Source: Lentibacillus juripiscarius JCM 12147
Lineage (GTDB): Bacteria; Bacillota; Bacilli; Bacillales_D; Amphibacillaceae
DNA: 17,244 bases
NCBI GenBank assembly: GCA_001311805.1
Contig: BBCA01000055.1
Span: 1 to 17,244 of the forward strand
Direction: 5' to 3'
Position numbers and translations under genes: made by a program. The stretch's first letter is position 1; the number at the start of each line of letters is the position of its first letter. This document shows positions 10,009 through 17,244 of this stretch, piece by piece. The notes under the pieces are model-generated. The model did not search any database, was not told the origin of the DNA, and worked only from the letters and a program-made list of their open reading frames with translations.

Positions 10009-11256
10009 TTAATTATGTCCCTTTTTCTTTTGGTGATGCCCGTGTCCGTCTTTGTTACCGTAAGGACCTTTGCCTTTGGAATGTCCGCCGTGCCGGTTCC
10101 TATGATGTCCTTTCTGATGGCCGTTTTGTTTTTCTGTGATGCCAGTCATTGCTTGGTGAGTGATTTTTCCGGTGTCCATTCCCTTTATAAAAAGCATTTT
10201 CATTGGCATTTTCATTAGGCTTTTTTTCTTTGGGACAGCATTCTTCTTCCCACGATGTCCATGCTTTTCCTCTTGATACCTATGTTTTTCCTTGTTTTTC
10301 TCATGCGGTCTGATGTTTTTTGATTTTTGTCTAATTTGGTTTGCTTCTTTTTTCCGTTCTTTTACATCATCCACAGGAGGCTTTGTCTTTTCAATTTGTT
10401 CAGAGTTTTCAGTCTGTTTTTTCTCAGAACTGGATGCTGCATCCGTGTTTTTATCTGTTTCCGTATTACGTTGACCAGCCGTGTTCCCCGTTTTATTGTC
10501 ATGACCAACATTGTATTATAAAAGGAATTTATCATTTCTTTGTCATGATCATCAACAGAGTTTACGCCGGAGGTTTCTGTTTCGTCTGCAGCATCCTTTT
10601 CATTCAAACTCTTTGCCATTAATTCGTTCATCGACTGCTTTTTACCCCTGGCCTCGTCCCAAACCTCTTTCGGGACTTGGAATGCTGCTATTTCCCATCC
10701 GTTGTTGTTTTCGCTGAAATAAGTATCCAGTTTATCGGTCACGGACGTTATGGGTTTCTGGTATGTAGCTGATGCCTACCAGCATACTTTTTCCATTCTT
10801 AAGCATGTCAGCCCTTTCAGTTTCCTGCATAATGATTTGCAGAACCTCTTCCAAGCCTTTCCCACTATAATCTTTCAGCTGCTCCAGGAAAACTTCCGCA
10901 TCGTCATTTTGCGGTTTAATCGAATGAACCTTCAGTTTATCGTCAATTTCCAGTTCCATGTTTGGATTGATGGCAACATTGACATAAGCATAGACTTCTT
11001 CTTCTTGCATCATAAAGTAAACAGGTAATAGTAGCAGTAGCAAAGCACATGCCATCGCAGTGATTCGAAATGGGATACGCGTCCTTTCCCCAACAAAGGA
11101 ATGCCATACAGAAGGACGTTTTTCGTCGAAAGGCTGAAAATGGACTTCCATTCCAACAGCAGCCTCAGGAATGCGCCGCGCTTTCTGAAACGCACCATCT
11201 CTCCGCATGACAATCATATATCGCCGGCGCATTTCCATTACGATACCTTTTTTCAC
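10009..11256 (-). CDS. rsgI: Anti-sigma-I factor RsgI with His/Lys-rich extracellular tail, several frameshifts
   Basis: RsgI holds sigma-I inactive at the membrane. The repaired protein has about 415 residues. Residues 1-45 are the cytoplasmic RsgI_N domain (KKGIVMEM to EVHFQPF), 65-83 a membrane helix and the rest extracellular. The YVNVAINPNMELEID segment carries the Asn-Pro (97-98) at which RsgI proteins are known to self-cleave. A long disordered tail ends in His, Lys and Gly. The start is GTG 11256 with AAGGGGG upstream, overlapping the sigI stop (GTGA). Frame breaks lie near 10752-10757, 10511-10520, and probably 10221-10227 and 10129-10133. The exact frame in the last 60-90 residues is uncertain, since both candidate frames are hydrophilic. 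Confidence 0.85.
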
Positions 11257-11979
11257 GAATGCACCCCCTTCAAATACTCCTTGAGATACGTATAATCCCC
11301 AAGCAGTATGATAAAAATGGCCAGGATGAATTTCCTGTTTCGTTCCAATGTTTTTTGCTGACATTCACTTTTTGTGTCAGGTCTTTATTGGCAGTTTCTT
11401 CTTCCGCCTGACATAATCCCGCAGTATCTGATCCTGATAAAGGATTTTTGCTGCCGCTATCGCTGATTGTCTGGCATCTTTATGTTTTGGCGAAACCTTT
11501 GTCAGCTGATCCAGTGACAATTTGTAGGCGTCCAGCTGTTCTTTGAAGTCGAGAATCTCTTCCCTCAAATACCATGCTTTCTGCTTTTCACGGTAAATTT
11601 CCTTTACAGCAACAACTTCGGCCGGATTTTCCAGCTGATCATCACCATCATTGTCATTCAATGACGCTGCAACCGGGGTTTTCTGCACATAACGGATATA
11701 ATCAATCACTTTTCGTTTAATCACAAGCTTTGCAAATGATAAAAACGAACTGCCTCGATCCGGTGCGTAAGACATAATGGCATCATGAAAAGCGGTCAGA
11801 CCGATACTAAATTCATCATCATGCATTGGATCGATATACCGTTTGCATACCTCTGAAACAGATTTTGCGATAAAAGGCTTATAACTATTCAACAAGTAAT
11901 CCTGAACAGTATGATCTCCCTCTTGGGCTGCAGCAACCAGTTCTTCGATGGACCTTTCTTCCGGTATATATTCGGGCAT
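11253..11979 (-). CDS. sigI: RNA polymerase sigma factor SigI, two frameshifts near the C-terminus
   Basis: This sigma-70-type factor is associated in Bacillus with heat and cell-wall stress. The repaired length is about 242 residues, normal for SigI. The N-terminal region has YKPFIAKSVSEVCKRYID followed by DDEFSIGLTAFHDAI, and IKRKVIDYIRYVQ marks region 2. The frame breaks at 11384-11386 (T3, needs four) and 11351-11356 (T6, needs seven). After correction the helix-turn-helix part reads DLTQKVNVSKKTLERNRKFI and the protein ends LKGVHS, with a stop that overlaps the rsgI GTG by four bases. Without repair the protein stops at 11377 and lacks the promoter -35 binding helix. The start is ATG 11979 (TTG 11982 also possible) with GGAGG upstream. 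Confidence 0.9.
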
Positions 11980-12013
11980 CAACCTGCAGCACCTCCAGGC
12001 ATTACAAAATACG

Positions 12014-12038
12014 TCCGTTGTATATATTTTTTGGGTGT
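12014..12038 (-). promoter_or_regulatory. Sigma-I-like promoter of sigI
   Basis: On the minus strand ACACCC (12033-12038), 15 bases, then CGGA (12014-12017). This resembles the sigma-I elements ACCCCC and CGAA with one mismatch each. The start would fall about 12 bases before the sigI GGAGG. It would give autoregulation, as in B. subtilis. The remainder of 12039-12244 holds no gene that I can support; an extended -10-like TGATATAAA occurs at about 12060-12070. Confidence 0.35.
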
Positions 12039-12244
12039 GGCTGTTAGCTGATCATTGTGATTTATATCATTAAACATCGTTTTTTCTTTTGCATGATGTC
12101 CCCACCATTTCCCGTTAAATTGCGTGTTCAACCTCTTAAAATTGAATAGACATCCTTCATCGTAACCCAACACATTTCTATCGCCTATCACAACAGCATT
12201 ACAGTTTGTTTAAAAATTAATTACCACAAACAATACGCACCAAA

Positions 12245-13056
12245 TCAGCTTTGTTTATGATAATAATCAATCGGTATAAACAACCCCACCCTGCCGTATG
12301 TATCGTGACGAAGTGTGGCAAAACAACACCAATCACTTTCCCGTCCTGATTGATCACCGGACTTCCGCTATTGCCCCGGTAAACGGGGGCGTCCATCATG
12401 ATAACCGGCTTATCCCAGCCATCAAGTGTAATCGGCTTAAGCACCGTACCTTTGTTTGCAATGCCATTAAAGCGGATTGGATTTCCGATAAAATACACTT
12501 GCTGGTCTTCCTGCTGCCATGCTTTGTCCGCTGCTAAGTCAAGGTGTGGCAGACCTGAACCTTCCACTTCAAGCACCGCCAAATCAGTGCCTGGATACGT
12601 TTCTACAACATCACCGGAAAACAATCCCTTCTCCGGGAACGCAACCGTAACCGTGTCTTCCCCCTCAACAACATGGTGATTGGTCAAAATGGTTCCATCA
12701 TCAGAAATGGAAAAACCAGTTCCTCTTCCGTCATCCGTTTCAATGACTACGACCGACTTTTTATAAGACTGGATCGTATCTTGTGTTGACAATTCCGCCG
12801 ATGTCAGCAAAAAGTCAATTGCTGGGATTGAAAAGGTCCTTGGCAGCATCGATATGGTATTTAAAACCATCCCCGCTGCAATCAGCCAGAACACCCACTT
12901 CGGGAAGGGGCGCTTTGGCTTATTGTCCTTTTCCCGAAGTGACTTTTCCAGCGCTCGCTGCCGCTCTTGTTCCACAAGTTCATACAGCTCTTCCTCATCA
13001 AAGTCTTCATATAAATCATCATCAATGATGTCACGGTCATCCCTTCCGTCCTTCAT
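12245..13056 (-). CDS. Membrane-anchored S1C (HtrA/trypsin-like) serine protease, one frameshift
   Basis: The protein has about 270 residues when repaired. An acidic, charged cytoplasmic N-terminus (1-50, rich in Asp, Glu and Arg) precedes one membrane helix (54-71). The extracellular trypsin-like domain has the triad His128 (TNHHVV), Asp158 (GTDLAVL) and Ser230 (YRGNSGSP). It has no PDZ domain, so it is shorter than HtrA. The frame breaks at 12320-12323 (A4, needs five); the corrected end reads FATLRHDTYGRVGLF and stops at 12245, whereas the raw frame adds an unrelated tail to 12217. The ribosome site (GGTGGTGA) is weak. It lies upstream of sigI on the same strand. The substrate is unknown; surface protein quality control is plausible. 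Confidence 0.87.
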
Positions 13057-13114
13057 CAGATCACCACCAGGTCATCGCGGCCTTAAGCCTTTCTAAAAAT
13101 CGGATTCGTTTCCA

Positions 13115-13130
13115 TAATACGATTATACCA
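13115..13130 (-). promoter_or_regulatory. Extended -10 promoter of the S1C protease gene
   Basis: On the minus strand TGGTATAAT (TATAAT at 13122-13127) is a perfect -10 with the extended TG. It would give a leader of about 60 bases before ATG 13056. No clear -35 is visible. Confidence 0.55.
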
Positions 13131-13167
13131 TTTGCCAGCACCCCTGGAGAAACATTAGAAAACTAGG

Positions 13168-13283
13168 CTAGCGCCAAGCATTCAGGCGCAGGCGATTGCC
13201 TTAGTTGCACTTATACTTGGGACTTTAAAATTTTCACTACACCTGAGTAATCATCCCAGCAAAATTTTATACTTTCCTAACGT
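13168..13283. repeat. Dispersed intergenic repeat, copy B
   Basis: This 116-bp block is the second copy of the element at 2629-2741, with the same ends (CTAGCGCCAAGC and CTTTCCTAACGT) and orientation. It lies between divergent genes. It contains an internal GC-rich pair (GCGCC and GGCGC) near its left end that copy A lacks. Confidence 0.75.
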
Positions 13284-13334
13284 AGAAACCAAATCAGACT
13301 ATTCCCGGTCCGTACCATTCTATGCACAAAGTTG

Positions 13335-13361
13335 TCACAATCTCTTGTGAAGATTATCACA
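13335..13361. promoter_or_regulatory. FNR/CRP-like palindrome overlapping a second inverted repeat
   Basis: TGTGA-N6-TCACA (13346-13361) is a perfect match to the CRP/FNR family core. It overlaps TCACAA-N4-TTGTGA (13335-13350). Its centre is about 58 bases upstream of the start expected from the TATAAT at 13400, so it could control the membrane protein/carbonic anhydrase genes. Which regulator binds is not known. Confidence 0.5.
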
Positions 13362-13396
13362 CTTTCGTAAATATGTAATCAAAAGGCCTAGAAAAA

Positions 13397-13412
13397 TGTT
13401 ATAATTCAATGA
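13397..13412 (+). promoter_or_regulatory. Extended -10 promoter of the membrane protein gene
   Basis: TGTTATAAT with TATAAT at 13400-13405 stands 23 bases before ATG 13428. The -35 region is poor, consistent with activation from the palindromes upstream. The leader would be short, and no strong ribosome site precedes either candidate ATG (13428 or 13443). Confidence 0.5.
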
Positions 13413-13427
13413 GAACAATAACTCGAT

Positions 13428-14480
13428 ATGGACGTGAAGTATATGTTACTTAAGGGCTATTATAAAAAAATCGAACCTGCATCCGGTGCCATTATCATGG
13501 CAAATGGAATCTTTCTGATTGGTGCAGTTGAGGCATTCCCTGTTCTTGATCAGGTGTACGGAAAATACCTGGCTTTTTTTCTCTTAGTTGCATGGGTTAT
13601 TATTTACAAGGATTTATCCATTCAGTTCTTTCACCGTGATTTTCTAATTCCGTTCATCCAGAATCCCGTCAATTCATTCGTGATCGGGACATGGATTGCC
13701 GGTGTATCTGTTTTATGCAACGTTTTTCTCCGCTATTTTCCCGAGATCCTCCTGCTGACACAGGCAATGGGTATTCTCAACACATTCTTATGGCTTTTCT
13801 TTGTGGCTAATTGCATTTATAATTTTAAACAGCTAGTAGTCGATCATAGGAACTATCCTGTGCATGGTGCCATACTGCTCTCGACAGTTGGAACACAGTC
13901 CATCATCATTTATTGAACAATGTGTTTTTTCAGTTTCCGTCGTATTTTTCAGAAGCGATTATCGTGCTTGGGCTCGTTTTCTATCTTGCAGGTGTCGCGC
14001 TGCTTTTCAACCGGTACATCAAACACCATGATTGGAGTCTGACCGGTGACTGGGCAAACACGAACTGCATCATTCACGGTGCACTGTCCATTACAGGGCT
14101 GGCAATTGTCACGACAAACACGTTTACACCTGGATTTGTCATTTATTTTGGATTCTGGTATTCGTGCTCCTTGTTGCTGTAGAGGCTGTCGAAATAATCC
14201 GCGCCGTCAAACGAGTCAGGCATTATGGATGGAATCAAGGCATCTTTACCTATGATGTCACACAATGGTCCCGAAACTTTACATTTGGCATGTTTTATAC
14301 GTTTTCACTCATTATGCAGACCAATCCATTTATCCGGTACCGGAGTGGCTTTATCAATTCCAGCGGGGTTTTATGGATATCTGGGCCTGGATTGTACTGC
14401 TGGCTTTAATCTGGGAAATTGCCATATTTATCAAGGCAAGAGCCATTATGGTATATCGTGAAAAGCTAATTGCCCATTAA
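13428..14480 (+). CDS. Ten-helix membrane protein, possibly TDT/SLAC1 family, three frameshifts
   Basis: The repaired protein has about 351 residues with ten predicted membrane helices (for example GAIIMANGIFLIGAVEA, FVIGTWIAGVSVL, IIHGALSITGLAIV and IWAWIVLLALIWEIAIF). Length, helix number and the N-terminal PASGAIIMANGI resemble the TDT/SLAC1 group of dicarboxylate carriers and anion channels, but I recognise no decisive motif. The frame breaks at 13909-13911 (T3, needs four), near 14158-14162 (one base short) and at 14302-14305 (T4, needs five). After repair the helices are continuous. The gene is 29 bases upstream of the carbonic anhydrase gene on the same strand, so a role with CO2/bicarbonate or another anion is possible. 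ATG 13428 is chosen for length; ATG 13443 is an alternative. Confidence 0.6.
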
Positions 14481-14509
14481 ACAATGAACAGACAGGGGGA
14501 ATGATTCAA

Positions 14510-15060
14510 ATGCAGCTTGATGAGATGCTTGCATATAATCAGAATTTTGTCGAAAAACAAGCTTATAAACCTTATCAGACAGACAGCATACCAAACGAAC
14601 GGACTGTCATCTTCACCTGTATGGATTCACGACTGGTTGAACTGCTGCCAAAAGCGCTGAACATCCACAATGGTGATATTAAAATGGTCAAAAATGGCGG
14701 AGCGATTATCCGGAAACCGTTTGACAGTATTATGAAGAGCATACTGGTGGCCATTTACGAACTGAAAGCAGAACAGGTCATCGTCATCGGACATTATGAC
14801 TGTGGTATGTCACATATGGATACGGACGCCTTTAAACAAAAATGGTTGACAAAGGTGTATCTAAACAGACGCTGGATACATTGGAACACGCTGGTGTTGA
14901 CCTGGAAAAAGAATTTAAAGGCTTTGACTCCGTTGAAAGTTCTGTCAGAAATAGTGTTTCCATCATCCGGAACCATCCGCTGCTGCCATCCTATGTGAAA
15001 ACGCACGGACTGGCCATTGACCCGGAAACAGGCAAAGCTGACCTGATTACGAAAGAATAG
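14510..15060 (+). CDS. Beta-class carbonic anhydrase, one frameshift
   Basis: It interconverts CO2 and bicarbonate. The protein has about 183 residues after repair. The zinc ligands are Cys37 (FTCMDSRL), His95 and Cys98 (GHYDCGM), with the Asp39-Arg41 pair present. This is the short type of beta carbonic anhydrase similar to Bacillus YtiB. The frame breaks at 14838-14842 (A5, needs six); the corrected part reads KQKMVDKGVSKQTLD and ends ADLITKE at 15060, before a terminator. The start is ATG 14510, because GGGGG is 10 bases away; ATG 14501 would sit one base from it. Probably co-transcribed with the membrane protein upstream. Confidence 0.88.
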
Positions 15061-15093
15061 AATAAGCGTAAACAACAACCTTTAAGCAAAGCT

Positions 15094-15134
15094 AAAAAAA
15101 CTGACCTTCACTAATTGGAGAAGGTCAGTTTTAG
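15094..15134. terminator. Bidirectional terminator between carbonic anhydrase and opuAA
   Basis: Perfect 13-bp stem AAAACTGACCTTC (15097-15109) with GAAGGTCAGTTTT (15120-15132). A-run on the left and T-rich bases on the right make it usable from both converging genes. Confidence 0.93.
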
Positions 15135-15135
15135 T

Positions 15136-16343
15136 TTAAGCATGATACTCAGGACTTTCATCCACATCTTCCGCTGCAAGTCCGGACAGAACGTGCACCC
15201 GGAGGATGAAGCCAATCAATTTATCCCCTTCATTCACAACTGCTAGCGGAAAACTGGATTCCAGTGCCTTCGGGATAAGATCATTCACATATTCATCTTG
15301 CTGCACAATAGTAATGTCCGTGCACATGACATCCGGCAATGTTTGTTTCTCTTTTATCCCCTTAATCGCGTCATCAATAGTGACAATCCCTTTCACATGG
15401 CGACTCCGGTCAACAACAAAAACACTGGATATTCCGTTCTCTTCCATTTCTTTTCGCGCAACATTCAATCCATCTTTCATGGAAACTAGTGCATTCGGCT
15501 GGATCATAATGTGCTCCGCCTGGAAAACTTTCGACCGGTCAATATCCCGGATAAAGTCAGCTATATAATCGTTGGCAGGCCTCTCGATAATCTCCTCCGG
15601 TGTTCCGATCTGATTCACCTTTCCGTCTTTCATAACGGCCACCCGGTCACCCAGTTTAAATGCTTCATTGACATCATGGGTGATAAATATAATCGTTTTT
15701 GCAGCCGTTCCTGGATGTCCAGCAGTTCCAGCTGCATTTCGCGCCGGATAAGCGGGTCCAGCGCGCTGAATGGCTCGTCCATGAGAAGGATATCCGGATC
15801 ATTGGCAAGTGCTCGTGCAAGGCCGACCCGCTGCTGCATGCCGCCCGAAAGTTCGTCAGGGTATTTATCTTCATAGCCCTTCAATCCGACACTTTCTATG
15901 TTTTTTTGGGCAATTTCCCGGCGTTCTTCTTTAGAGATGTTCCGCACTTCAAGCCCATACTCCACATTGGCCATGATGGTACGATGGTTGAAAAGCCCGA
16001 AATGCTGGAAAACCATCGCTACTTTTTTCTGACGTACTTCCTTCAGCTTTTGTTTGCTGGATTTAACGATATCTTCTCCATCAATCCGAATAGCGCCATC
16101 CGTTGGTTTATTCAATAAGTTGAAGCAGCGGATAAGCGTTGACTTACCACTTCCGGAAAGCCCCATGATGACAAATATTTCCCCTTCTTCAATTTCCATT
16201 GATGCATCATAAACTCCAACCGTATGGCCCGTTTCTGCAAGTATTTCATCTTTGGACATGCCGCTCTTTATTTTAGGGATAACTGACTTTGGCTTCGGTC
16301 CAAAAATTTTGGATATATGTTCGAGTTTTATTTTCGGAGCCAT
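15136..16343 (-). CDS. opuAA: Glycine betaine ABC transporter ATPase OpuAA, one frameshift
   Basis: This is the ATP-hydrolysing subunit of an OpuA/ProV-type compatible solute importer, at the inner face of the membrane. It has about 402 residues after repair. The N-terminal ProV-type extension ([11 protein letters not shown]) precedes Walker [10 protein letters not shown] (61-69), the signature LSGGMQQRV and Walker [14 protein letters not shown]. Two C-terminal CBS domains (about 275-395), known in OpuA to sense ionic strength, are visible. The frame breaks at 15696-15700 (T5, needs six); corrected, the switch region reads [14 protein letters not shown]. The start codon overlaps the opuAB stop (TAATG), so translation is coupled. 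Confidence 0.93.
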
Positions 16344-17200
16344 TAGCTTACCCTCCTGTGTTTTTGAAATTTATCCGCTACGCCGCCAGTGATGCGGTCA
16401 ATAATAATGGCGAGGAATACAATGCTAATACCGGCTTCAAATCCAAGTGCAATGTCAATCTGGTTGATCGAAACGAGCACTTGCTCACCTAGTCCTTGTG
16501 CGCCAACCATGGATGCAATAACAACCATAGCCAGAGCCATCATTGTTGTCTGGTTCACACCGGCCATAATAGTAGGAAGTGCCTGTGGGAGCTGTATTTT
16601 AAAAAGCATTTGCCATCTGGATGAGCCGAATGATTCAGCGGACTCCATCACTTCTTGGTCAACACTGCGGATGGCAAGTTCCGTAAGCCTGATAACAGGA
16701 GGAATGGCATAAATCAATGTTGCAAAAATAGCGGACACATTCCCAAGTCCGAAAAAGAAGATTGCCGGGATCAGATAAACGAAACTCGGCATTGTCTGCA
16801 TGGCATCCAGAATAGGCCGCATGACAACTGAAAATCGTTTGCTGAAAGCCATCCAAACCCCAAGCGGAATACCTAATGCGAGGGAGATAAGTACCGCGGT
16901 CATGACAATGGCAATGGTCGTCATCAAGTCCTCCCATAACCCGAATGTCCCGACTAAAAAGATGAAGATACCGTAAAGGAGACCAGCAGTCACCGATTTA
17001 AAATACCATCCGAGCAAAATAATCAGCACGATAAATAACCACCATGGTATCCAGATTAAAAACCCTTCAATACCATTAATGACATTTGAGGAAAATAAAT
17101 AAATAAACTCAAAAAATGCTTCCAGCGTGGTATCCAAAAAATTGACAAATGATTCTACATAATCGCCCAGCTTAAACGTTATATCGGGGAAAACCCCCAT
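16343..17200 (-). CDS. opuAB: Glycine betaine ABC transporter permease OpuAB
   Basis: This is the membrane channel subunit of the OpuA/ProW-type importer. It has 285 residues from ATG 17200, with about seven helices. The ATPase-contact EAA-type loop is [19 protein letters not shown], followed by [19 protein letters not shown], which is typical of the family. A GTG at 17209 is in frame but abuts the ribosome site; AAAGGTG is 8 bases from ATG 17200. It comes before opuAA, the reverse of the B. subtilis opuAA-opuAB-opuAC order. No substrate-binding domain is attached and none is encoded downstream, so the binding protein must be upstream of the window or elsewhere. The frame is intact. Confidence 0.92.
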   Translation of the reverse strand: MGVFPDITFKLGDYVESFVNFLDTTLEAFFEFIYLFSSNVINGIEGFLIWIPWWLFIVLIILLGWYFKSVTAGLLYGIFIFLVGTFGLWEDLMTTIAIVMTAVLISLALGIPLGVWMAFSKRFSVVMRPILDAMQTMPSFVYLIPAIFFFGLGNVSAIFATLIYAIPPVIRLTELAIRSVDQEVMESAESFGSSRWQMLFKIQLPQALPTIMAGVNQTTMMALAMVVIASMVGAQGLGEQVLVSINQIDIALGFEAGISIVFLAIIIDRITGGVADKFQKHRRVS

Positions 17201-17244
17201 TATAATCACACCTTTTTCTAAGATAAGAAAATATTTAACAATAT

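Noticed and set aside
9978..10218. Plus-strand hydrophobic frame opposite rsgI
   Set aside because: It is the complement of the Lys/His-rich RsgI tail, which has clear family context; the plus frame has no ribosome site of its own.
11979..12191. Small 70-residue gene upstream of sigI on the minus strand
   Set aside because: No recognisable domain or ribosome site, unusual composition, and it covers the expected sigI promoter and ribosome site.

Overview
The window looks like chromosomal DNA of a Firmicute in the Bacillaceae, probably a salt-tolerant relative of Virgibacillus, Lentibacillus or Oceanobacillus. The basis is the combination of genes of Bacillus type: sigI-rsgI, a YhcN/YlaJ-type spore lipoprotein, yhdB, the yrrT/mccA/mccB cysteine genes, luxS, mapB and an OpuA betaine transporter, together with strong Shine-Dalgarno sites. 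The genus is an inference. Most genes are on the minus strand.

Layout. 187-2563 (minus): SDR oxidoreductase, methionine aminopeptidase and a signal-less BtuF-like protein, closely spaced and ending in a terminator. 2754-3542 (minus): C39-like lipoprotein. 3679-5044 (minus): M20 dipeptidase, broken into six frames. 5045-5572: no gene, but a striking 52-bp tandem array of palindromic units and a terminator. 5573-8776 (minus): yrrT-luxS-mccA-mccB, which carries SAM-derived homocysteine through cystathionine to cysteine. 8946-9971: divergent yhcN-like and yhdB genes. 10009-13056 (minus): membrane S1C protease, then translationally coupled sigI-rsgI. 13057-13427: regulatory region with a dispersed repeat, an FNR/CRP-like palindrome and two promoters. 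13428-15060 (plus): a 10-TM protein of possible TDT/SLAC1 type followed by a beta carbonic anhydrase. 15136-17200 (minus): OpuA ATPase and permease genes.

A dominant property of the window is about twenty frame breaks, nearly all single-base losses in short homopolymers (typically A6 read as A5). Once each is corrected, the proteins read through with conserved motifs intact. I therefore treat the affected genes as real genes damaged by consensus errors rather than as pseudogenes, and give full-length spans. Raw-read inspection would decide this.

No obvious defence system, prophage, IS element, rRNA or tRNA gene is visible. The least explained items are the 52-bp palindromic tandem array, a two-copy dispersed intergenic repeat, the membrane protein/carbonic anhydrase pair with its palindromic operator-like sites, and the His/Lys-rich tail of RsgI.
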